The notes under the pieces: model-generated
Told to the model about the DNA's origin: nothing
Database searches by the model: none
The model's input: the letters and a program-made list of their open reading frames with translations, nothing else
Shown here: positions 1-11,489 of the stretch, in pieces
Layout of the letters: each line of letters starts with the position of its first letter
Position numbering within the stretch: the first letter of the stretch is position 1
Made by a program: the position numbers and the translations under genes
NCBI GenBank assembly: GCA_949152475.1
Contig: OX424563.1
Coordinates: 6,421,001-6,485,000, forward strand
Direction of reading: 5' to 3'
DNA from: Terebella lapidaria
Lineage: Eukaryota; Annelida; Polychaeta; Terebellida; Terebellidae
DNA: 64,000 bases

Positions 1-5
1 CTCAA

Positions 6-70
6 GAGAGGGCGTGGGGTGGCGTGGGGGTAAAAAAAGAAGCACACCCCACCCCACCGTGCGCCCTCTC
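6..70. repeat. G/C-rich inverted repeat at window start
   Basis: GAGAGGGCG at 6-14 is matched by CGCCCTCTC at 62-70. Inside these arms a G-rich stretch (15-30) faces a C-rich stretch (45-58), so the whole 65 bp can fold into a hairpin with an A-rich loop. It resembles a terminal structure of a mobile element that continues outside the window. The family is not recognised. Confidence 0.6.
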
Positions 71-270
71 AGTGAGACAGATGCCTGTGATTCTAGCATC
101 ATCATGTTTCATACATTGGGGGTAAAGCCCCCAAACCCCCTAAACTAGAATACTTTATCGAGATCTTTCACTTACCTTCAATTTTCTACCATAATCGTAA
201 CAAACGGAGCTGGAAAATCACACGCTTCTGAAATCAAAACAAGACTAGCGCCAAGTGACGCACGCGACTA

Positions 271-417
271 AGAGAATCTTATGTCTTGTTTTGATGAGAT
301 GGAGAAATCTCAGACGAGTCTTCAGCGTAGTCCATGGCGAGCCTTTAGGCGAGCCTGGACAGCTGATGACGAGTCTGAGATTTCTCCATCTCATCAAAAC
401 AAGACATAAGATTCTCT
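271..417. repeat. Long perfect inverted repeat (44-bp arms)
   Basis: The arm at 271-314 is the exact reverse complement of 374-417, a 44-bp perfect stem around a 59-bp loop. The loop has GTCCA and TGGAC near its ends and two direct copies of GGCGAGCC. Both strands stay open across the arms only because of the symmetry; the small reading frames here are by-products. It could be a foldback element or a hairpin-RNA source. Perfect arms suggest recent origin or gene conversion. Confidence 0.85.
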
Positions 418-419
418 TT

Positions 420-3400
420 CTCACCATAAGTCAGTTTGGGGTTAACGAAAAACACTATAATACAAGCAATATTCCAACAAAACAATCAAATTTTACAATA
501 TTGCCGCCATTGTGTTGACATAAAAAATAGTCCGTATATTCGTGCGCGTCTAGACTGTTGCCGTTGTCATTCGTGTCGCGTCGAACATGGGAACTATTTT
601 CTTTGTGTATTTATACAGGGGTGCAAAAAGTGCACACCCGGCAGGAGATCGATATATCTCAGTCGTGGTGTCACCAGGGGGCCGTTTTACTAAGATTGGG
701 AGCTCCTACAAAGAGTGCTCTTTATTTGACTTTAAGGAGCTGGGATTGTAGGAGCTATTTACAAAACCGTTTTACTAAAGTGATCCATAAAATTAGGGAG
801 CGTTTTAGACCTCTTTATGGAGGTCGAGCTTGTTTCGTTTTGGAACATGTGATTTCGTAATGTCGCTCGTGGTTTTGTCAAACGAGCGGGAAAAACCACG
901 GCTTGTTTACATGTCGTTTGGTAGGCTTCGTCAAGATCTCGGCTAATCATGGCAGGCGAATTAGACACAGATAAACAGAAGAAGGTTGTGGAAATATTAT
1001 GATGAAGAAAAAACGTTTTGTAGAATTGAAAGAGAACGCAAGAGCCGATAATTTTAGATTATTGTTTGTGTCAGTCCGACTGCAAGCGACTGCAACTGCA
1101 AGCGACAGAGCGACGCGAGTTCCCCTGGCCTGAGTCCGTGTTTGTGTAGGCCAAAATCAGTCGGGTGGCAGATGTCGAATACGTGTAGATATACATCTGT
1201 CGCTCAGGCTAATACTATTTAAGAAAACCCACGCCTCTGTCCCCCAACCACCATCTGCTCTGCATCAATGATCAATGGTGTTCCATCCGTGTATATAAAC
1301 ACAACTGAGACAAAAGTCAATAATATTTTTTCTGCGTTATGATTGTGCTGACGGATTATTACGGAGACCCTGAGGTGACATACAGCATTGAATTCGTGGG
1401 AACGGGATGATAAATCACTATTAAATAAGCACGGAATACGGACTCGTGGGCATGAAATATTGAATCATGGAAACGGATTTAAAAATCGTGTTCTAGTATT
1501 AATATTTTGTGCCCAAAAAATAATACATGATCGTGGCCACGAAATCAAGACTGGTAGGCCTAGATACGTGCTCTCTTCGTGTGGTGAAAATTATTTTTGG
1601 CCCTTAGAGGTCTAGCTGTCACGTCTCCCTGTAGCAGGAGCGTATCAGTTTTTTTTTACGGGCCTCATCTGAACAGGGATGACAGGGCATCAGGGGGATA
1701 CATCCACGCGGTCGATGGCGACCCTTTGGGTCGTGTAATTAATATTAAAAAATAGAATGAGTAGGATATAAATATAAATAGAATACCTAAAGTTCATGTA
1801 TTTTTCTATGTAATTTCAGGTTTTTCAGCTAACATTGTCATTAGAAATTTTCATTTGATTAAAATTATTATGCCAAGAATCATTATGAGTTAAACTGGAA
1901 AGTATCTTGCTGCATGTTACACATAACATGAAACACAGTGCTATTTGAAAGTAGTATTATGTGTGGGAAAGCACTTATCCATGCAAATAAAATATTTTAT
2001 GAATTTTCGTATGTAAGATTGTTATTGATGATAGCTGATTGAATGAAATATGTGTGGTTATAACAATGACAAAGCACTGGAAAGTTTTTATTTCAAAAAT
2101 ACATTTTCATTTTTAAATAAAAGTTAGTACCTAATTTATTTATTGCTTGTATGCTCTTATGTTGACAATACATTGCAATACAATATACCCCGATATTTAT
2201 CTACTGTAACACATGTATGTATAACGTTATTTCGTTGCAAAGTTAAAATTCTAGAAATGAATTGTGTCACTACATCATTGCTAAGTTCCCTGGTCATTCA
2301 TATCTTGAAGTGCATAAAGTGATATTGCATGTGAAGTAATTACAGTTAGAGCATAGATTATTGGTATTAAAAAAGGGACCTATAATGATTTTATTAATGT
2401 ATAAATTGTTGTGATGAAAAAACATTCAAGTGGATAGTATGTGAATGTATGCATTTATGAAATGGTATGCATGTAAGTTTGTTATTTTCAAAACATTGCA
2501 TATATTAATGCAATACTATCTATAAATGTGTGTTGCTGTTGTGTGGATACATTCTGAATTTTGTAGGAATCCACCCGGTATGTTCAAACTTCGAGAAATC
2601 GTGCTGGAGCCCATTGGAAGGAACACACTTGGACAATAGTACAGTACAGCCTCGGAGAATGACAGTGTCATCAGTGTAGAAATTGATTTAATATTATTTT
2701 GTACATGAAACATGTTGTACATGAGTATCAATAAATGAATGAAATAAATGAAATTATTGATTTTTTGCAATTCTCTATCAATACTACTTACTGAGTTGTT
2801 ATATTGTACCGTATTGGTCCCATGAGAACACATATGTCTTCTTAATTATTCTTTCTATTAAGCGAAAATCCAACTATATATCGTAATGTTTCATTTTTAT
2901 TTATCAGAGGTTCAATACGGTATTAACAACACTGGTTAGTTGAAACACTTATACCTGTGAGAGAAAATGTGTGTAAGTTATGCCTATATATTTTTAGTAG
3001 CTCACAATTAGGAGAAATATGTGTGTATTCTTTTCTACGATACAAATTACTACCACAGCTACACCATTGCTACCCAGTATGTAGAAATAGTTTACTCAGC
3101 ATACCAGTTTAATATAAATACTGTAAATATGAGATATTTAAAAGAAGACAATACAGTAACAAAACTCTATATATTGGAAGTAGACAGTCATTTATGGAAA
3201 TAGGTATTAACACACAATGCACATTAACAGTGATCTTTCACCGCAGTGTATTTGTACGACTATATGCGAATATATAAGAAATAGTATGTAGAAACAAAAA
3301 GAAATAGATAAACAATAACATTTCACAATACTGAAGTAAATCATAAGTTTTGTTTCTTAAAACAATAGTTTCCATCCATGCCATGATACTATGCATACCA

Positions 3401-3430
3401 AAGCTATTGAACACGCCCCATTATTAACAC
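420..3430. other. Non-coding, AT-rich; no gene recognised
   Basis: No convincing exon is seen. A 27-bp stretch at 651-677 recurs exactly at 4972-4998, marking a shared mobile sequence. A stem-like GGGGTGCA / TGCACACCC lies at about 619-640. A G/C-run motif at 117-146 has a relative at 5309-5340. Between about 1,750 and 3,400 the sequence is AT-rich with AATAAA signals at 2730-2735 and 2743-2748. A homopolymer G run lies near 3,468-3,480. Confidence 0.6.
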
Positions 3431-4137
3431 CACAAAGATTTACTGGCAGATAACATATGGTGAGGTGGGGGGGGGGGGGGTGGGGTAGAGTTAGGGGGTG
3501 ATGGGAAGTGGCACAGGGTTATTGATAGTTGCATGCAGCATATAGAATACTGGAAATAACAGACATAAAATCAGAACGCCTTCATGTTAGTTACGGTGGC
3601 ATATATCTGCCAATATCTTTATGTCGAAATGAATTTCAGACTGTCCGTTTCTCTAAAGAAAAAAACATTCGTGAAAAAAATTGCTCAAACAGTAAAAATC
3701 ACCAGTTTTATTAATATATTCATGAATTGAATGCCAAAAACAAATTAATTTTTGAGGTTAATATTTTAAATCGTGCTTTTTCACAAATTTAATTCATTTA
3801 GCAATAAAAATCACGAACTAATTTTTTTCCCTCATGAATAAAATTGCTGAGGCCATAAAAATCGCGAGCTTTATTGTTATATTCGCCAATTAAATTGTCA
3901 AAACAATTTTATTTGAGAGGTAAATAATGTAGCTTGTGATTTTCCATGAATTTACTGGCAGATAACATATGGCCTCAACAATATTATTCGCGAGGGAAAG
4001 AATTTTGCCCCCAAATTTTATTTTTTGGAATAGAATATTTTTATGAAAAAGGACAAGTTGACAATTTTTCCGAAAATAAAAAGCGTTGCCAGATAGTAGC
4101 CACCGTACAGCAGAGTGATAATCTGTCATCGTGAAAT
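3431..4137. repeat. AT-rich degenerate direct repeats
   Basis: A 22-bp stretch ending AACATATGG occurs near 3,440 and again near 3,952. Between 3,690 and 3,950 a loose repeat of about 163 bp (AAAAATC-CGAG-TTTATT type) occurs about twice. No gene is seen. Confidence 0.45.
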
Positions 4138-4238
4138 GGCCCAAGTATCATAGCCTGCTCCTTCCTCTATATTCAATAAGGATTAAAAAGGTGACAGACG
4201 GATTAAATGGCATTCATTTAGTAGACGACTAGTATTAA
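4138..4238 (+). mobile_element. MITE copy 1, interrupted by the foldback element
   Basis: It starts with GGCCCAAGTATCATA and shares its interior (GGTGACAGACGGATTAA, then CATTCATTTAGTAGACGA) with the complete 125-bp copy at 38,847-38,971 and the reversed copy near 39,038-39,151. This copy stops at the TTAA (4235-4238) that borders the next element. Its expected right terminal repeat is not clearly present on the far side at 5,625. Confidence 0.7.
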
Positions 4239-4520
4239 CTTAGTCCGCTACAAACATGGAGGTAACAGAGAGTCAAAATTTAAAGGTCACTTCTTGAATA
4301 TTATCTCTTCAAAGTGACATTATTTTATAGAGTAAATGATCAGCATCCTAATACTGAAAACACACTTACAATATAACATATATGAGGGGAGAATGATGAG
4401 CAATGTATTATCAAAATAATGTATTATGAGAATGTATTATCAAAATATGACTTATGATTGAAGTAAGTGTAGTACGGTGGCTTAGATTCGCCATCACGTT
4501 TAATTTACACCCCATTCAGT

Positions 4521-4978
4521 TTCCACCTCGGCGAGAACCCTTTTCACCCCGGTGAGAACCTTCTCACCCCGGTGAGAACCTTATCACCCCGGTGAGAACC
4601 TCCTCACCCCGGCGAGAACCTTCTCACCCCGGTGAAAACCTTCTCACCCTGGTGAAAACCTTCTCACCCCGGTGAGAACCTTATCACCCCGGTGAGAACC
4701 TTCTCAACCCGGCGAGAACCTTCTCACCCCGGTGAAAACCTTCTCACCCCGGTGAGAACCTTCTCATCCCGGTGAGAACCTTCTCTCCCCGGCGAGAACC
4801 TTCTCACCCGGTGAAAACCTTCTCACCCTGGCGAAAACCTTCTCACCCGGTGAGAACCTTATCACCCCGGTGAGAACGTTCTCACCCCAGCGAGAACCTT
4901 CTCACCCCGGCGAGAACCTTCTCACCCCGGTGAAAACCTTCTCATCCTGGTGAAAACCTTCTCACCCCGGTGATATAT
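4521..4978. repeat. 20-bp palindromic minisatellite (about 23 copies)
   Basis: The unit is TTCTCACCCCGGTGAGAACC. Adjacent units combine GGTTCTCACC and GGTGAGAACC, so each boundary is a 10-bp inverted repeat around CC. Variants are mostly GGCGAGAACC, GGTGAAAACC and TTATCACC, with two units shortened by one base. It sits inside the foldback element at 4239-5624 and ends at the 27-bp stretch shared with 651-677. Confidence 0.9.
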
Positions 4979-5103
4979 CTCAGTCGTGGTGTCACCAGAC
5001 GTGTTTCTTGTATCTCACATACATTGCGTAAATCGCAGCTGGTGAGAATAGATCTACCTTGACCTTTGTTGTTGCTAGGGGCGTGGTGCAATGACGCGAT
5101 ATG

Positions 5104-5264
5104 ATTGGTTCCTATGCAAAAGCTATATACGCATAAAGATGACGTCATTCGATACGGTGCACAATACAGTTATAGCAATGCAAAAGCGACATTGCAATGA
5201 AAGACATATTGAAAACTAAACTGAATGAGCTGTTGCGGCCATATTATCGCAACCAAAAGTAAGT
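5104..5264 (+). promoter_or_regulatory. Promoter-like cluster with short exon and splice donor
   Basis: Within 45 bp there are an inverted CCAAT box (ATTGG, 5104-5108), an octamer-like ATGCAAA (5114-5120), TATATA (5124-5129) and a perfect CRE (TGACGTCA, 5140-5147). Downstream, ATG at 5197 opens a short lysine/leucine-rich frame that runs to a consensus donor GTAAGT at 5259-5264. It lies inside the foldback element, so it may be a promoter and first exon captured from a host gene. The parent gene is not recognised and transcription is unproven. Confidence 0.35.
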
Positions 5265-5628
5265 GTATGAATCACACTACAAAAATTTAGGTGAATATGG
5301 GTCGTAGATTGGGGGGTAAACCCCCCAAACCCCCCTAACATACACAACTATCCAGACGGCTTCAGCCAAAATGCAGTATTAGCTGCGCCATATTTGGGTC
5401 CTCCATGGCTCCATGGATTTGTGAATACACTACCAAACATGGCGCCTAGCCGCTTCGCGGCTAGCGATGTTGGTAAAAACCAGCACGGTGACGCCCTGTT
5501 TTCCTTTAAGTATTAGGATGCTGATCAGTTACTCTATAAAATAGGTCATTTTGAAGAGATAATATTCAAGAAATAACTTTTAAATTTTGACTCTTCGTTA
5601 CCTCACTGTTTGTAGCGGACTACGTTAA

Positions 5629-8426
5629 GCGGTTTGTGGTGATCTGAAAGTTTGCCTTGGAATGTGAGGTTGTTCACACTGAACTTGTTTTCTATCCAAA
5701 ATCGTACATGGTAGCTCTTGTAGTGATATTGGACATTGCTAATTACCTCCAATAAACTAGGACCTATATTATAACAATATGGGTGACCATTATATTCTTG
5801 TAAACGATATTTTGTTTTCGAAATCAAACCAGCTGGGATATCTATTTATACATATACATGCAGAGGTCTGGCATGGAGTTGTGTGGCGCATCGAGTGATC
5901 GACAATAGTGGTCCTAAATGCCGAGACGTGATCACTTTGGGCCCAGAAGCTTGAAGGTCAGCGTGTTTGTGAACATGGCGTGTGACACACAGACATGAGT
6001 CCGGGTTGCCTGAACATACACCCGTGTCCACGGATAAGGAGGTACTTACTTGTACCGTGCAAATGAAGAATCCCTATTTATATATTCTGATGACGAAGTC
6101 CAAATCCAATTTGTGTACATTTCATGTAGATTTTAACTTTTTAATGCCTTCCGATGAAATAACATAAAATATTATAATATTACCGTAACGTTACGTTCCA
6201 CTGTTTGCTTAATTGTATTCCACAGAACTAGGTTCGTTGTAACGAGCTGCTATTCGTCCGCAAATCACCAGACAGTTCTAGGTATATCGCTGATGTTCAG
6301 TCTCTCACATCCAGCTTCACAACCCTTTAAATGCTGTTTAGGCGGCATTATTTATCAATACTATCATTAATCATTTACTTACACGATGGGGGAAACTATT
6401 TGTTAGTCAATATGAACACCTGAAGTTTGGGTATATTATACTTACGTCTTACGTCCATATCTAGTTTTCCACACTATTTAGTGTATGAAGGTTGATAACA
6501 AGGTTATGTATTCTTCTCATTGTCATCATGCCATGTTCTTCAAACAAGTGTTTGTAACTTCATTCTTTTGTTGTCTTCCACAACTAGATGAACAACAAAC
6601 GACCAAACATGTTTGGAATGAAGAACTGTAAACACATTTGATTCATTTGGTTATCTCTGCTACCATCTGCTATGCACGGGGCAAAATATCGAAAAAAAAA
6701 ATCCGAATAGGTCACATTCCGAATGCTAAATCTAAGTGTGTAAGGAATCTACAAATTCAGTATAAATGCATGATCGAATCCGAGTGACAATGTGAAACAA
6801 TCGTTTTGGAAAATGCTCAGGAAATGAATGACATATCACGTACATTTGCTACCTGGAACACAGGCGAGCTCAAGAACGTCCTATCAACCTGTTATCATCT
6901 GGGGTCTCCTCGGCAAATTGGTGTTTCATAAACAAATTTATGGTTAATATCCACGGTACCGTGTGGGGGCAATGTTGGTAGCCTTTGACCAAGCGTGGCG
7001 TCCTCGGGATGTGGTAACATTGACACTAGCCCCATTCCTCTCCCCAATGCATGCCAATCCGGGGCCAGTGGGCATTTAGCCACCACGTCACGAGGTGTGG
7101 GGTGGAAGTCCCACCCGACATCTCATATTATGAGCACGTTGATAAGAATCACTGCACTTTGTGCGATTTAGATGGTGTCAAATGGACCTCAAGAGATCAC
7201 TTGTTATTTGCCACAAAATTTCTATGGTTATGCGTCCATTTAGCGTAAAACTGAACAATTTGAAATTTAGAAGAAAAAGTTTTATAAAAATTATATATAG
7301 GGGCCTAGCAATGAAATTGCAGAATGGATAGATTGTGAACTGTTTTACCAATCGAAATGATATTTGGTACGAAAATAGTGATTGACTATTCCACCTTCGC
7401 TGAACCAGAAACCAAACTGTAATGTAAACGGATTTTAAAATATATAATTATATAAAATTATGTGATAACATGATATCCTGCTGTGCTTTAAGCTCCCATG
7501 GTAAGAAAACTCAAAAATACTCATGAACAAGTATCTTTTACAGGGAGTGCAGAGAGTACATACTATTTTATGGCACTTTCGAAAATGATTTACTGGTATC
7601 ACCCTCGATGATAAATAATATTCCATTCCATCTTTTATGGAATCCTCTTTCAATAACCATTATACATGTTTGCAAAAAAACACAAACATACACACATGTG
7701 TAGCTTATACACGTGACAGTTCTGGCACTGAACAAAGGACACTGACCAATATGTAAATTGTCTGTCAATGTATCATATATGGCGTTTCAGTTATATATTT
7801 AGTGAAGATCAAATTGATCTAGACAAATTTAATGCCATGTACCAAAGCCCAAATGTCTTGTGATATAAATAGAGTTCGTTTAATATCATTTCATGTACAG
7901 GGATTGATATTCTGCTGAACATATAAAACGCATGTACACGGATTTATAAATACATGCCCATACCTGATTCCCTCAGCGTCAGTTTTCACTCTCTTATAAT
8001 TTATCTGATTGATTTAACATACACTGACACAGGTGGTAAACTGAAGTTTATTTAACGGTAAATTGCAAGAGAAATACGGAATATTATATATAGCTTTTTT
8101 CACTTATATTCTGCAGCCATATCTGCGTATTTATATTATATAGATAATACACTGTGGATATATATGTGTAGGTCCTTGAGTGAAGAGAGAGGTGTAAACA
8201 TTCAAGAGATAGTTGCATCATACCAACATGTATCATGTACACACGATAAAAAAATTAGCTCAAAAGACAGGTTAGCGGACAATATGTTTTATATTTTAGA
8301 CATTAACCATTTTGTGTCATGACCTTGAAAAAAATATGTCAAAGGTAAAATTCAAGATCACGACAGTATTCAGCATATACCATTTCCTATATGTTCACAA
8401 ATGATTGCTAATCTCTAATGTCAATA
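5629..8426. other. Non-coding; nothing recognised
   Basis: AT-rich sequence without a credible exon. A 12-bp palindrome CACGGTACCGTG lies at about 6952-6963 in a short GC-richer patch (6,880-7,130). The small open frames show no motif or splice context. Confidence 0.5.
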
Positions 8427-8850
8427 TTAAGTGAGATAATTGAAATAATGTTGTGTCCCATTATAAAGCATAGGAGAATTTAATCTGCGAAAGTTTTGGC
8501 CAAATTGGCCCATTTCGAGCGATTCAAGGGCAAGGAAACTTACACGTATCACAGGGGTACATATAAGGAGTGTTATGCAAGAAGTTATTGAACAGATTTC
8601 GAGAAAATAGCCGCCAAAGTCCAAAATCATATATTTTTCATCAAAAAAGGCCGCCATTCTATGCGAGAATCAGAAAACTAAAAAAAACTTTTAAAAATCA
8701 GAAAACTAAAGAAAAATTTTAATATTTTCGTGTAAAATTTCAGAAAGATTCAATCGTAAACTTTAAAAATAAAAATGTGGACGGAGGACGGACGCAATGC
8801 CATGCCAATGGATTATCGGACCTTTCCGGTAACCTAAAAAAACAAGAAAT
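8427..8850 (+). mobile_element. Dispersed repeat family A, truncated copy
   Basis: It shares order and wording with the better copy at 62,700-63,455: GGCCGCCA near 8,650, a run of AAAACTAAA, CAAAATTTCAGAAA-like sequence, then GGACGGACGCAA and an end of the form ATTATCGGACC-CCGGTAACCTAAAAA. No protein is encoded. The GGTTATCGGACC / GGTCCGGTAACC end of the family forms a terminal hairpin. Confidence 0.7.
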
Positions 8851-10040
8851 CTCAACTGAAAAAAAAAACTAAAATAAAAGTCATTATAAAAATAACAGCA
8901 AAATGTCACTGATGTTTTAATTGAGGGCATACGAATTGCGCACTATATCCATTTAACGGTGTCTGTGGTGATGTATGTCAGAGTGTGTGTTTTGTGGTTT
9001 GACAAGTTAGATAACAACTGTTCTCTCATATCGTCTGAGCATTGTGACCCTGAGGTTTAGGTTTCAAATTGGTTGGTTTCATTAAGCGTCTGACTGCGCA
9101 CTTGAACGAAGTTTGTTTGACGTCCGCAGACAAATGACATTTGCTGATAAATTTCACAGATCGTCAGACCATCAATGTGTTTGTATACATGTCTAGTCGT
9201 GTTACAGTCGTTACCCTGGAACGCGACGCTGGCGTTGTCTGTGTGCTGCTACACCAACATCCATATACAAAATTCAAAATTAATTTCACGCCGATGTGAT
9301 CGATACTGACACTGATCATTTTCGCTACTGTGCCACGTGACACCTCGTGCCCTGCACACAATGACTGGGCTAATGTCACCTTGTCATATTTCTAGTTTTA
9401 TCAAGAATTCGCTGAATTTGTTTCCAAAAGTCACGATGGTCATAGACAGATAAGATAGTTTCAGACGAATGTACGCAGTTTCAGACGAATGTACGCGCAC
9501 AACTGAGCGACTTACCAGTCTGTGGACTACGAAGCAGCAAAAACTCACTCTCACTAGAGGGACATGGGAATTTTTCAACACAATATTCCCAGTTTGCGCA
9601 GTTTTCCGATGAGATTGATCTCATACTACTGCCATTAGTCATGCAGACAGGTGTTACGAACATTCACCTGAATGTTACAATAATCTTACTATCTCTTGGT
9701 GTAGGTAACTTTGGTGTAGGCTATCCACCACAGTACCCGCCCATATTAACTGTTACCTTGTTTCAAACGCCACTTGACTGCCCATAATACATATCATTAT
9801 TACATAGATGATAATATTTGATAACGGGTGACCACTAAGCAACATGCCGAGAGTATCAATTTGTTTGTTATCAGATGACATTTCCAAGAAAATGTGTCTG
9901 TATTCAGCAAAAAAATCACAAATTAATCGAAAGTGTTCGAACCTTCTCCACCACACGGCCAGGACTGACGTGAAGTGCCTGTGACACAATATTGTCGCTT
10001 TGACTCCTGACTTGTGTTATATTGAATTAATCCCCGGCAG
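8851..10040. other. Non-coding with one short tandem duplication
   Basis: A 20-bp stretch (AGTTTCAGACGAATGTACGC) occurs twice in tandem at about 9,459-9,498. No exon is recognised. Confidence 0.5.
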
Positions 10041-11131
10041 AGTTGGGTGGGCTGTATATCTAAGCCGTGTGCTGTTTTGATGTGCATGCTGCCTGACAGG
10101 CGAGCCCCGCGGGACGGGACGGGTTGCCCAGTGATGACCTACACCCCGTGTAATCGTCATAAGCGGCGCTAAATCAGTGTCAACGTATGTCACTTTGTCA
10201 CGGGGCCCGGCTGCTAATCTTTCTCCCGCTATGTTCCGTGTCTTGTCAAATCCGCTGAAGAATGAACACGACCAGGGCGCCTACCGCTAACATATTTGAG
10301 AATTGATTTTGTCTCTTCGTCAGTTTTACTACATGGAATTATATGTAGGAATGTAGCAAATTCCGAAAGTAGACATTCCGCGTCTATTTCTCCACCACGT
10401 ATGTTGATCTTGCTGGCTTCTGTTTCGAGGCCGCTTGCTCCTTCAATGTAGGAGGAGCATATGGTTGGTTATCGGACTCATCTCCCGTGGAAATATAAAA
10501 GTCAATATACCACCCAAATTGTGTAACCTCATTAGAAAAGCCAGTAGATGGTTTATTCATCTCGGTCCTGTTCGCCAATAGATATTTGTGAGTGGCATTG
10601 TCTCGTTAAGCGGACACCTACGCCTTGGATTTCCTAATACTCATGTTTAATTAGGGGAAAGCCCCTCTCAGCCCGTCACACCCCCCGCTAACCCTAGTAA
10701 CCACTTAAAGGGTGACACTCTCCCACGCCTACAAGCCCGTTCCCTCCAACCACGTCTTTCTCAACATTCTGATCTGATCTCCGCAACTCACCGCGCCGTG
10801 AAACAATTAATTCGATACATATTCATGTGGAGCGGCCGGGTGTGGAGGCCTGATATCGGACTATTTCCCGCCCGGGGGTTGGTCCCCGCCGTCCCTCACC
10901 AAGCTACGGCAAGATCGAGAGCTTACGTTCGTTGGGAGGTGTCCCCTCTGAGGGCTGTCCCGATATCATACGAGGGTGTGTGTGGGGGGGGGGGGGGGAG
11001 AGGGGAACGGGCACCTGTAGATCAAAACTGCCACCACCGCCGCCAACTAGGGCGACAGAGAAAGTCTTTTTTGTGGTCTCCTGTCTCCAGAGGCATTTGG
11101 CTGTCGTCATTCAAATACTTTGCTTTCCCTT
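10041..11131. promoter_or_regulatory. GC-richer region upstream of the neuropeptide gene
   Basis: Sequence from about 10,060 to 10,290 and 10,790 to 11,130 is clearly richer in G+C and CpG than its surroundings and is not repetitive, except for a G run near 10,984-10,996. A TTAATCC homeodomain-type site lies near 10,025. It ends about 30 bp before the proposed transcription start of the RGWamide gene, so it may hold its distal promoter or enhancers. That role is inferred from position only. Confidence 0.35.
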
Positions 11132-11166
11132 TATAAGTTGGGATGTCGGAATGTGGAGCCGTCAGT
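11132..11166 (+). promoter_or_regulatory. Core promoter of the RGWamide gene (TATA + initiator)
   Basis: TATAA lies at 11132-11136 and an invertebrate-type initiator TCAGT at 11162-11166. The A of the initiator (11164) is 32 bp from the first T of the TATA box, the normal spacing. From 11164 to the start codon at 11490 there are 326 bases without a single ATG, where about five would be expected by chance. That supports this stretch being the true leader. Confidence 0.7.
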
Positions 11167-11489
11167 AACTTTACCGGGGACGAACAGTAGCGCGCCGAGA
11201 CGAGAGGACGAGAGCTGTAGGAGGTTCCGTGGTCAGCTCTGAAACACACATACGTGGCAAACCAGGCCGCAACAACCACAGAGCCACCGACTTACCAACC
11301 AACTAGTGCCAGGTACACGGCTAGTCACTTCACAGCTCGCCGAGCCAGCCACACACTGGTGGTAACTCTGTTGGGGAATCAAGTGAGACCACCTCCACAG
11401 ACAAACCACAGGAAAACAGCAGTCAATTCCATAATCTTCGAAGTGACTGAAGCAACGAAAGTAGCAAAGAAGTTGCCTATTGGGAGAAC

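Larger units (their letters stand above)
4239..5624. mobile_element. TTAA-flanked foldback element with minisatellite core
   Basis: About 123 bp at 4239-4361 is repeated in inverted orientation at about 5502-5624, at roughly 85-90% identity by eye. Both ends read [C][TG]TAGTCCGCTAC inward from TTAA (4235-4238 and 5625-5628). TTAA is the target duplication used by piggyBac-type transposases. No transposase is encoded, so the element is non-autonomous. Between the terminal repeats lie AT-rich sequence, a 20-bp palindromic minisatellite, a promoter/exon-like stretch, and a small hairpin CTAGCCGC-TTC-GCGGCTAG at 5446-5464. The arrangement (terminal repeats around a tandem core) resembles molluscan pearl elements in general design; the family is not assigned. 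Confidence 0.8.

Noticed and set aside
2567..2662. Possible terminal exon (acceptor at 2565-2566, 31 codons, AATAAA at 2730)
   Set aside because: The acceptor tract is weak, the frame is short and no partner exon was found.
4521..4978. CRISPR-like array
   Set aside because: Units are contiguous with no unique spacers, and the DNA is eukaryotic.
7051..7248. Short frame in a GC-richer patch
   Set aside because: No homologous motif recognised and too short to support.
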